DNA of 46,321 bases from assembly GCA_002439095.1 (NCBI GenBank), contig DJOT01000017.1:1-46321 (forward strand), given 5' to 3'. The notes below the pieces were generated by a model. The model saw nothing but the letters and a program-made list of their open reading frames with translations, did not search any database and was not told the DNA's origin. The stretch's first letter is position 1; each line of letters starts with the position of its first letter. A program made the position numbers and the translations under genes. Below are positions 8,301-14,117 of this stretch, in pieces. Source of the DNA: Bacteroidales bacterium UBA6431 (GTDB lineage: Bacteria; Bacteroidota; Bacteroidia; Bacteroidales; UBA932).

Positions 8301-9155
8301 ATGCAAGAGATAATCAATCAAGAATTTGGGGGCGAGCGCCCGCTTTACTGCTCGCACGACCTCTTTCTCGAGGGGGTGACCATCCATCTGGGCGAGTCAT
8401 CGCTCAAAGAGACTTCGGACATAGAGGCTTACAAGTGCCGTTTTGAGGGCAAATATGTCTTCTGGTGCTGCGACCGCTTCAAGGTGCGGGACTGCTATTT
8501 CGCCGAGAGTGCGCGTTCTTCACTCTGGCACAGCACGGACTGCGAGATGACCGACTGCATAGTCGATGCGCCGAAGATGTTCCGTGAGATGGAGGGTATC
8601 AAACTCCGTAATGTCAACATGAACTGCGCGCAGGAGACATTCTGGTCATGCAGCGACATCGAACTGGACAATGTCTTCGCCACCAAGGCTGACTATATAT
8701 TCATGCACTGCAGCAATATAAAGGTGAACAATCTCCGTCTTGAGGGCAACTATTCGTTCCAGCACACGCGCAATGTCGAGATCCGCAACAGCGACCTCCA
8801 GAGCAAGGATGCCCTGTGGGAGACTGAGAATGTGACAGTCTATGACTCGTTCATCAACGGAGAATACCTCGGCTGGCACTCGAAGAATCTGCGTCTTGTG
8901 AGATGCCGCATCGGCGGCACACAGCCTCTCTGCTATGCTGACGATCTCGTTCTGGAGGACTGCACTTTCGAGCCTGATGCTGACTTGGCGTTTGAGTATT
9001 CTGACATCAAGGCCACTGTCAAGGGTAATGTCCCGTCAATAAAGAATCCGCGTACCGGATACATCAAGGCCGACAGCTGCGATGATGTCATCATCGACGG
9101 CAACATCAAGGCTCCTGCCGACTGCAAGATAGAGATCGGCGGAGTGCTGAAGTAG
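8301..9155 (+). CDS. DUF3737 family right-handed beta-helix protein
   Basis: A 284-aa protein made of repeated short strands with a regular pattern (for example YVFWCCDRFKVRDCYF, then SLWHSTDCEMTDCIV, then TFWSCSDIELDNVF), the mark of a right-handed parallel beta helix. Regular W/F, C and N positions stack every 20 or so residues. It resembles the DUF3737 family, whose function is unknown. No signal peptide is seen, so it is probably cytoplasmic. It stands alone with its own promoter and ends 3 nt from the convergent YiiX-like gene. No catalytic residues can be assigned. Confidence 0.8.
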   Translation: MQEIINQEFGGERPLYCSHDLFLEGVTIHLGESSLKETSDIEAYKCRFEGKYVFWCCDRFKVRDCYFAESARSSLWHSTDCEMTDCIVDAPKMFREMEGIKLRNVNMNCAQETFWSCSDIELDNVFATKADYIFMHCSNIKVNNLRLEGNYSFQHTRNVEIRNSDLQSKDALWETENVTVYDSFINGEYLGWHSKNLRLVRCRIGGTQPLCYADDLVLEDCTFEPDADLAFEYSDIKATVKGNVPSIKNPRTGYIKADSCDDVIIDGNIKAPADCKIEIGGVLK

Positions 9156-9158
9156 GAC

Positions 9159-9824
9159 TTACTTCAGTTTGGTTTCTATTGGCGACAGGGTTTTCTCTGC
9201 CGCCATTTTTTGCGGGTTGGTCCCCGGGATTCCTTGCGGTACCTGCTGCCCGATGCGCTCGAAAAGTTGGGTCCAGTAGATGGGCATGTTTCCGTCCTTG
9301 TCAAGGAAATTCATCGGGGCTTCGCTGAACAGGTGCTCCCCGTCAGGGGTGATGTAGCTGTTGTAGACGAGCTCGCTGCAGTACATGGCTCCGTTGTCCG
9401 GGAGGAAAGAGACATCGTACGGCTGCCCGAGGTACTTCTTGGCGTTCTGCACGAACTGTTCCGCTTCGGCTGCGCTTGCTTCGGGGCGCATTATCTTGAA
9501 TGTGGGGAGGCTTCCGTCGCGGAGGGTGAAGTCCCGGAAGAAAGTGTCGAGGGGATGCCTGTCCACTCCGTGCTTGATTGTGGCGTCGATGATCCAGGTC
9601 GAGTCTCCTTTGACTTCGAGTATGGCTACATGGATAAGGTTCAGCCCGGTGCTGTCTGATGTGGCAGCGCTGATGGCTTCGGACATCGAGCCTTGCTGGA
9701 GGCTGTAATTCATCGGGATGCCCACGAATACAAGGTCCCCGCTGCGCGGACTGTCCTGTTTGCCGGAGGTGCATCCGGCCAGAGTGAGCATGATGGTGGT
9801 GAAGAGGATTGCGGTTCTTTTCAT
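9159..9824 (-). CDS. lipoprotein, YiiX/YaeF-type permuted papain-like (C92) peptidase
   Basis: A 221-aa protein with a lipoprotein signal (hydrophobic run ending LAGC, Cys at about residue 18), so probably membrane-anchored. The mature part looks like the permuted NlpC/P60 (YaeF/YiiX) amidase fold: an early GDLVFV strand, a His in NLIHVAILEV, and a later Cys in MYCSELVYNSY. In this family the Cys and His form the active site, acting on amide bonds or lipids. The substrate is unknown. Start is the ATG at 9824; the open frame extends four codons further without merit. It faces rmuC across a 44-bp gap. Confidence 0.78.
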   Translation of the reverse strand: MKRTAILFTTIMLTLAGCTSGKQDSPRSGDLVFVGIPMNYSLQQGSMSEAISAATSDSTGLNLIHVAILEVKGDSTWIIDATIKHGVDRHPLDTFFRDFTLRDGSLPTFKIMRPEASAAEAEQFVQNAKKYLGQPYDVSFLPDNGAMYCSELVYNSYITPDGEHLFSEAPMNFLDKDGNMPIYWTQLFERIGQQVPQGIPGTNPQKMAAEKTLSPIETKLK

Positions 9825-9833
9825 ATCGGATGG

Positions 9834-9862
9834 CAAATTTAAGAAGTTGTTTTGTAATTTTG
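9834..9862. promoter_or_regulatory. divergent -7 elements between the YiiX-like gene and rmuC
   Basis: Minus strand: TAAATTTG (9834-9841), 9 nt from the lipoprotein ATG. Plus strand: TAATTTTG (9855-9862), only 6 nt from the rmuC ATG. Neither has a convincing TTTG at -33. If both work, the two transcripts would have almost no 5' leader and the two RNA polymerases would compete for the same 30 bp. Confidence 0.35.
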
Positions 9863-9868
9863 TCGGCT

Positions 9869-11083
9869 ATGGAGATTATTTTGGCTTTTTTCTCGGGGCT
9901 TGCTGTAAGTGCATTTGTGGCCCTGCTTTTGGTGAGGCGTGCCGTGCGCAGCGCCGAGTCTGCTGTCCGCAAGGACTGCGATGAGCGTCTGGCTGCTGTT
10001 CGGGACGAATATGAGCGGCGTCTTGCTGCCGAGAAGGTTGAAGCAGTGGATTTGCTCCAGAGGCGGTTTGACGAGACGGTGGAAAAGATGAGCGCCCAGC
10101 TCAAGGCCGATACCGGGGAGATGCTCAAGGCCAGGCAGAAGGAGTTTTCCGAGTCGAGCGGGGAGAGCCTCGGACGGATAGTGGATCCGCTGCGTGAGAA
10201 CATTTCTGAACTGCGCAAGGCGATGGCGGACAGCAGCAAGGAGCAGGCTGAACGTAACGGGGAGATGCGCGAGAGGCTCAAGAGTCTCATGGAGCACAGC
10301 GATGCGGCGCGCCGGAGTGCTGATGAACTTGCCGCAGCGTTCAAGCACGGCAGCAAGGTGCAGGGCGACTGGGGAGAGACCATCCTGGAGGAACTTCTCT
10401 CTGCACAGGGACTTACGCGCGGGGTACATTATGATACCCAGGTTGTTGTGAGCGGAAACCTGCGCCCGGACGTGATTCTTCATCTTGACGAGCGGCGTGA
10501 GGTGATAATAGACTCCAAGGTCTCCCTGACGGCGTATATTGATTATGTCAATGCCGAGGACGAGCCCTCGCGCCGTGCGGCGCTCAAGAGCCATCTGGAG
10601 AGCATCAAGAAGCATGTCAAGGAACTCGCCGTCAAGGACTACTCTTCTTGCGTGAAGCCGCCGAAAGTCTCGGCAGGGTATGTGATAATGTTCGTGCCTA
10701 ATACCGGGGCGCTCTGGACTGCGCTCAATGCCGAGCCTGACCTGTGGCGCAAGGCCGCTGACCAGAATGTCTATATCGCCGATGAGCAGTCTCTCTATGG
10801 GGCTCTGAAGATGGTTGAACTGACATGGACGCAGGTCGCCCAGGCGCGCGACCATGAGAAGGTCTATGCCCTCGCGGAAGAGATGATAGACAGGGTGGGG
10901 CAGTTCATGGAGCGCTATGAGGCGGTAGGGAAGTCGTTGGAGAAGGCGCAGGCCGAGTATGACCGCGGGCTTCTGAAGCTCTCCCCTCAAGGCCAGAGCA
11001 TAATCAATACGTCGGGCAAACTCATGAAGCTTGGAGCCCGCAACAGCGACCGGCATCCGGTCAAGATACTTCCGGAGGAATAG
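9869..11083 (+). CDS. rmuC: RmuC family protein, DNA recombination
   Basis: RmuC proteins have a PD-(D/E)XK-like nuclease fold and limit recombination between inverted repeats in E. coli; their exact reaction is unproven. The 404-aa protein starts MEIILAFFSGL with one N-terminal membrane helix (about 2-22). A long charged coiled coil follows to about 160. Then comes the conserved RmuC core: KVQGDWGE, DVILHLDERREVIIDSKVSL, and MFVPNTGALWTAL. Start is set at 9869. A longer frame reaches back to 9830 or 9809, but it would overlap the divergent gene's promoter and dilute the membrane helix. The WYL regulator follows 3 nt downstream. Confidence 0.9.
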   Translation: MEIILAFFSGLAVSAFVALLLVRRAVRSAESAVRKDCDERLAAVRDEYERRLAAEKVEAVDLLQRRFDETVEKMSAQLKADTGEMLKARQKEFSESSGESLGRIVDPLRENISELRKAMADSSKEQAERNGEMRERLKSLMEHSDAARRSADELAAAFKHGSKVQGDWGETILEELLSAQGLTRGVHYDTQVVVSGNLRPDVILHLDERREVIIDSKVSLTAYIDYVNAEDEPSRRAALKSHLESIKKHVKELAVKDYSSCVKPPKVSAGYVIMFVPNTGALWTALNAEPDLWRKAADQNVYIADEQSLYGALKMVELTWTQVAQARDHEKVYALAEEMIDRVGQFMERYEAVGKSLEKAQAEYDRGLLKLSPQGQSIINTSGKLMKLGARNSDRHPVKILPEE

Positions 11084-11086
11084 TTT

Positions 11087-12034
11087 ATGGACCAGCCGAA
11101 GATAGAAAGGATGCTGCGGCTCATGAAACTGATGTCCGGGAGCGTGGACTACAGTGTCGATGAGCTGGCGGCCAGACTGGGGATGTCGTGGCGCACCATA
11201 TACCGCTACATAGACACTTTCAAGGATGCCGGGTTCGCGGTGTCTCGCCTGCCTGGCGGTGTGTTCAAGCTCGGGAAGCTCCCGGCCAAAGCACCTGATT
11301 TCGAGAGGCTCATATATTTTTCCGAAGAAGAGGCGTATCTAGTGAACAGTCTGTTGGACAGGCTCGACCGTGGCAATGCTTTGAAAGCCAATCTTAAATC
11401 CAAACTTGCGGTCATCTATCAGAGCACTTCGATTGCGGACTTTGTCGATCGCCGCTTCATGTCGGCCAATGTGGAGGCCCTTTCCGAGGCGGTGAAGCTT
11501 GAGCGCAAGGCAGTGCTCAAGAGTTACGAGTCCGGGCATTCGCATACAGTGAGAGACAGGCTTGTGGAGCCTTTCGCCTTCACCACTGATTTTTCCGATG
11601 TCTGGGCCTATGATCTTGAGGACGGGCGCAACAAGGTTTTCAGGATCTCCCGTATAGCCGAAGTGGAGATCCTCGATGAGGCGTGGACCTGCGGAGAGGA
11701 GCACCGCATGCAGAAAGTGGACATCTTCAGGATGAGCGGGGAGAGCGGGAAGCGCGTGCGTCTGCTGCTCAGCGTGCTGGCCAAGAACCTGCTTGTGGAG
11801 GAGTATCCGCTCGCGGAGAAGTTCCTCTCGCCTTTCACGGGCGATGCTCCGGCTCTGCCGCCGGCATGGAAAGGAGGGGAGACGTGGCTGCTGGATGTGG
11901 AGGTCTACAACTATGCCGGGGTATGCCGCTTCTGTGCGGGGCTTGGCGGCGAGGTGCAGCCTTTCGAGTCACCGGAGCTGGTGGAGTATATGCGAGAGTA
12001 CGTGCGTAAGGAGTTGTCTGAATATTTTTTGTGA
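11087..12034 (+). CDS. HTH-WYL transcriptional regulator
   Basis: A 315-aa regulator. Residues about 5-60 form a winged helix of the HTH_11 type (DELAARLGMSWRTIYRYIDTFKDAGF). Residues about 130-200 form a WYL-like domain with the usual strand pattern (AVLKSYESG, VEPFAFTTDFSDVWAYDLEDGRNKVFRISRI). A C-terminal WCX-like region follows. WYL domains sense nucleic acid or nucleotide ligands and often control DNA-damage or defence genes. Lying 3 nt after rmuC, it is probably co-transcribed with it. Its targets are unknown, and nothing in the sequence identifies an operator. Confidence 0.85.
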   Translation: MDQPKIERMLRLMKLMSGSVDYSVDELAARLGMSWRTIYRYIDTFKDAGFAVSRLPGGVFKLGKLPAKAPDFERLIYFSEEEAYLVNSLLDRLDRGNALKANLKSKLAVIYQSTSIADFVDRRFMSANVEALSEAVKLERKAVLKSYESGHSHTVRDRLVEPFAFTTDFSDVWAYDLEDGRNKVFRISRIAEVEILDEAWTCGEEHRMQKVDIFRMSGESGKRVRLLLSVLAKNLLVEEYPLAEKFLSPFTGDAPALPPAWKGGETWLLDVEVYNYAGVCRFCAGLGGEVQPFESPELVEYMREYVRKELSEYFL

Positions 12035-12072
12035 CTTTTTGATCATTGTCAAAAGTTGACAAAACGGGGGCG

Positions 12073-12080
12073 TAACTTTG
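12073..12080 (+). promoter_or_regulatory. predicted -7 element before the 30-codon ORF
   Basis: TAACTTTG, matching TAnnTTTG. TTG triplets at 12046 and 12056 give spacers of 24 and 14 nt, neither ideal. The -7 end is exactly 22 nt before the ATG of the small ORF, the same spacing as for fabD, the aminotransferase, the AlbA_2 gene and the polysaccharide exporter. Confidence 0.45.
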
Positions 12081-12102
12081 CATCAACAAAACGAAAGAAG
12101 TT

Positions 12103-12195
12103 ATGTCAAAAGAAATCAAAAACTGGATAGAGAGTTCCGCTGAGATAGAGAACCTCATAGATGACCTCGGACTTGAGATACTTGCTGACGAGTAA
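12103..12195 (+). CDS. unannotated 30-aa acidic small protein
   Basis: ATG to TAA, 30 codons. The peptide begins MSKEIKNWIESSAEIE and ends LGLEILADE. It is highly acidic, has one Trp, and has an i/i+3/i+4 hydrophobic pattern (I, W, I, L, I, L, L, I, L) compatible with one amphipathic helix. It has no signal or membrane segment. Support: its own -7 box at the spacing used by five other genes, and codon choice typical of the window. It lies between the WYL regulator and queD, 21 nt before queD. It may be a real small protein or a leader peptide; no family is recognised. Confidence 0.5.
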   Translation: MSKEIKNWIESSAEIENLIDDLGLEILADE

Positions 12196-12203
12196 AAAAG
12201 GCT

Positions 12204-12211
12204 TAAATTTG
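12204..12211 (+). promoter_or_regulatory. -7-like element directly before queD
   Basis: TAAATTTG ends 5 nt before the queD ATG. If used, the queD transcript would be leaderless. Otherwise queD is read from the small-ORF promoter at 12073. Confidence 0.35.
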
Positions 12212-12216
12212 CCTCC

Positions 12217-12546
12217 ATGTATTACGTGAGCAAAAGATTTGAAGTGTCCGCTGCACATTATGTGACGACGGACAGGGGAAGCAAGTGCGAGGCTCTCCAC
12301 GGGCACAACTGGATAGTGATAGTCCACTGCAAGTCCGAGACTCTGGATGAGGACGGGATGGTCACCGACTTCACCCTGATCAAGCGCAACATAATGGAGA
12401 AGATAGACCACAAGAACCTCAACGAGGTCCTGCCTTTCTCACCCACCGCCGAGAATCTCGCCAAGTGGATGTGCGACCAGACCCCCAACTGCTACAAGGT
12501 CGAGATCTGGGAGTCCGAGAACAACAAGGCAGTATACGAGCGGTAG
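12217..12546 (+). CDS. queD: 6-pyruvoyl-tetrahydropterin synthase / QueD family protein
   Basis: A 109-aa protein of the QueD/PTPS family, which converts 7,8-dihydroneopterin triphosphate; QueD makes 6-carboxytetrahydropterin for queuosine tRNA modification. Zinc ligands are seen as His14 (AAHY) and His28/His30 (HGHNW), and the catalytic Cys is at 24 (C-E-A-L-H-G-H). DHKNLNE supplies the later conserved Asp/His and ESENN near the C-terminus the substrate-binding Glu. Length is typical of the short bacterial QueD. No other queuosine gene is nearby, so a pterin role cannot be excluded. A decayed copy of its 3' end lies at 15829-15891. Confidence 0.85.
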   Translation: MYYVSKRFEVSAAHYVTTDRGSKCEALHGHNWIVIVHCKSETLDEDGMVTDFTLIKRNIMEKIDHKNLNEVLPFSPTAENLAKWMCDQTPNCYKVEIWESENNKAVYER

Positions 12547-12590
12547 TGTGGCGGTGTCCCCGCGCCCTCCCGTTCCTGTCCTCTCTGTCC

Positions 12591-12815
12591 CGTGCGCACG
12601 CTGCTGATCCTGTGCGCACGAAGTCGATTCCGTGCAGAAAACGGCCTTCTGCTGTACGCGAGGCCTCTTCGGAGTTGTTTCGTGCAGAAAACGGACTTCT
12701 GCTGTACGCGAGGCCACTGCGAGGCCGTTCCGTACGGGAAACCCCGGCTTTGCCGTACCGTTTTGTTGTTCGGGGTGGTTTCGTACGGCAGATGCCCTTT
12801 TTCCGTACCAAATAG
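12591..12815 (+). repeat. tandem array of about 50-nt palindromic units
   Basis: Five units start at 12591, 12631, 12681, 12731 and 12782, giving periods of 40, 50, 50 and 51. Each opens with CGTRCRS and folds into a hairpin of roughly 28 nt, followed by a spacer of about 20 nt usually ending in GTT plus T or C. Units 2 and 3 are close copies (CGTGCAGAAAACGG with CTTCTGCTGTACG). Units 4 and 5 keep the GTACGG/CCGTAC stem but change the loop. Unit 1 is built of two GTGCGCAC palindromes. This looks like a degenerate array of intergenic palindromes, not CRISPR. Confidence 0.65.
12724..12760 (+). repeat. 37-bp repeat, copy 1 (left of island)
   Basis: Begins GCCGTTCCGTACGGGAAACC and ends TTGCCGTACCG. 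It is identical over 37 bp, in the same orientation, to 17280-17316. The inner GTACGG (12732-12737) pairs with CCGTAC (12753-12758). The two copies bracket the three-gene accessory island. Confidence 0.85.
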
Positions 12816-12851
12816 GATTTTCCGCCTGGCCGTTCATCGAAAAATTATGTG

Positions 12852-12859
12852 TACATTTG
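12852..12859 (+). promoter_or_regulatory. predicted -7 element of the DUF3800 gene
   Basis: TACATTTG matches TAnnTTTG; no good -33. It lies 2 nt before the first in-frame ATG (12861) but 19 nt before the second (12879). If real, it therefore decides the start in favour of 12879. Confidence 0.35.
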
Positions 12860-12878
12860 AATGGTATATAAAAATGCT

Positions 12879-13694
12879 ATGGAATACTTCATTTATTGCG
12901 ACGAGTCGCTTGGTAAAGGAAAATACTACTCGGATTTCTTCGGTGGAGCTTTGGTGAAGAGTGCTCATTTCGAGGAAGTAAAGGCAGCGCTTGAAGAGAA
13001 GAAGGCCGAACTGAACCTGAAGAATGAGATAAAGTGGGTGAAAGTGACCGAAAACTATCTCCAGAAGTATATGGAGATGATTGACCTGTTCTTCTCATTC
13101 ATCGAGCAGGGCAAGGTGAAAGTCCGCATAATGTTCCGTGACACCGAGAAGAGCCCCTCAGACCTTTCCAGAGACAAGATAGACAACCGATACTCGCTGC
13201 TTTACTATCAGTTCGTGAAAAATGCATTCGGCCTTTGCCACCGAGATAAGGAAGACGGAGATAAGGTATTCTTGAGGATATATTTCGATGAAATTCCTTA
13301 CCCTCTGGAACAGCGTGACGCCTTCAAATCCCACATTCATTCTCTTCAGAAATTCTGGCAATTCCGCAAAGCCGGCATCAAAATCAGAATGGACGACATC
13401 GCCGAAATCGTATCAGGAAAACATTCAATCCAGCAGTGTATGGACATTATTCTAGGTTCAATGGCATTTAAACTCAACAAGCATAACGAAGAACTCCCTA
13501 AAGGACAGACGGAGCGTGGGAAAAGAACCATAGCAAAGGAGAAACTGTTTTTCCATATACTTGGCCACATCCGTGCGCTGAAAGGCTACGAGAATTTCCA
13601 GATATACTGTGACACTCCGGCGACGGGTCCTGTGGACTTCTGGAAACATCCGTACCGTCATTGGTCGTTCCTTGCCAGCGAATTCGTAAAATAG
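12879..13694 (+). CDS. DUF3800 domain-containing protein
   Basis: A 271-aa protein beginning MEYFIYCDES, the N-terminal strand and acidic pair typical of DUF3800. That family has an RNase H-like fold and is common in mobile and defence contexts. Further acidic residues on strands are visible in FLRIYFDEIP and in IKIRMDDIAEIVSG (a DD pair followed by a helix). These could form a metal site, but activity is unproven. The start at 12879 is preferred over 12861 because of the -7 box at 12852. The gene is more AT-rich than the core genes and stands alone between repeats, which fits horizontal acquisition. Confidence 0.75.
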   Translation: MEYFIYCDESLGKGKYYSDFFGGALVKSAHFEEVKAALEEKKAELNLKNEIKWVKVTENYLQKYMEMIDLFFSFIEQGKVKVRIMFRDTEKSPSDLSRDKIDNRYSLLYYQFVKNAFGLCHRDKEDGDKVFLRIYFDEIPYPLEQRDAFKSHIHSLQKFWQFRKAGIKIRMDDIAEIVSGKHSIQQCMDIILGSMAFKLNKHNEELPKGQTERGKRTIAKEKLFFHILGHIRALKGYENFQIYCDTPATGPVDFWKHPYRHWSFLASEFVK

Positions 13695-13766
13695 AAAAAA
13701 GCCCCGCTTATGCTACATGAACCGCTCAAGTGGAACTAGAGCCTTCGCATAGGAGTAGGACTTTTT
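13695..13766 (+). terminator. long hairpin after the DUF3800 gene
   Basis: The A-run and G at 13695-13701 pair with CTTTTT (13761-13766), and CTTATGC (13707-13713) pairs with GCATAGG (13747-13753), around an apical region of about 33 nt. The structure starts at the base after the stop codon and ends in a T-run, so it probably ends DUF3800 transcription. Its large loop is unusual for a simple terminator. Confidence 0.45.
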
Positions 13767-13902
13767 CTTGTACAAATGTAAGCAAAATTTCTTAAATGCA
13801 AATGAAAAAAGAAAACTCTGCGAACACGACTAATCATCCAAGTCGGAACTTAACCCTTCATGTTTCATAGGTGTTTTCTTCAGTTTCGGCTTTTCTTGAT
13901 AC

Positions 13903-13987
13903 ATATTCCGGCCCATGGTCGGTCAGCAACTCAAACCCGGGTGGCCGAGTATCACCGGAATCGGTGGCCGACTATCCGCCGGAATAT
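13903..13987. mobile_element. remnant of IS21-like element ends
   Basis: Two direct repeats, GGTGGCCGAGTATCACCGGAAT (13940-13961, shown with its partner in short form) and GGTGGCCGACTATC then CGCCGGAAT (13963-13985). In addition ATATTCCGGC..GTCGG (13903-13922) is an inverted copy of the right end (13968-13987). Multiple short repeats of the GGTGGCCGA kind at both tips are typical of IS21-family elements in Bacteroidales, as I recall. No istA or istB gene is between them, so this would be a deletion scar or a minimal relic. Confidence 0.45.
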
Positions 13988-14035
13988 CTAGTTGCCTACA
14001 ATTGAGGATTCTTCTTTTTCTCAGACATTAAGTTG

Positions 14036-14094
14036 AAAAAAGGAAAGGGAAAGGAACAAATGATTGATAAATAATCAATTGCTTCTTTCCCTTT
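14036..14094 (-). terminator. terminator of the AlbA_2 gene
   Basis: A two-part stem: AAAGGGAAAG (14044-14053) with CTTTCCCTTT (14085-14094), and inner ATTGAT (14063-14068) with ATCAAT (14074-14079). On the minus strand it is followed by six T (14036-14041). It sits about 24 nt beyond the stop of the AlbA_2 gene, a classic intrinsic terminator position. Confidence 0.75.
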
Positions 14095-14117
14095 CTTTAT
14101 GTTCTTTTCCGAATCTT

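Larger units (their letters stand above)
12547..12878. other. gene-free, repeat-filled stretch between queD and the DUF3800 gene
   Basis: Holds a tandem array of palindromic units (12591 to about 12815), one of which (12724-12760) recurs exactly at 17280-17316, and a short AT-rich tail with a -7-like box. Open frames across it in several phases are translations of the repeats and lack homology that I can recognise. Confidence 0.7.
13695..14117. other. gene-free stretch: hairpin, IS21-like ends, terminator
   Basis: No credible coding sequence. It holds a long imperfect stem directly after the DUF3800 stop (13695-13766), a block of direct and inverted repeats resembling IS21-type element ends (13903-13987), and a strong terminator serving the minus-strand AlbA_2 gene (14036-14094). 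Confidence 0.7.

Noticed and set aside
9839..11056. 405-aa minus-strand frame antisense to rmuC
   Set aside because: Complete shadow of rmuC, whose own domains are clear.
12035..12216. preQ1 riboswitch ahead of queD
   Set aside because: No preQ1-type stem and A-rich tail was found; the interval is taken up by a promoter box and a small open frame.
12591..12815. CRISPR array
   Set aside because: The repeated units differ from each other, each unit is itself palindromic, spacers are similar instead of unique, and no cas gene is in the window.
12419..12957. several open frames of 110-130 aa over the queD end and the repeat array
   Set aside because: They overlap queD antisense or translate the tandem palindromes, with repeated peptide blocks and no recognisable domain.
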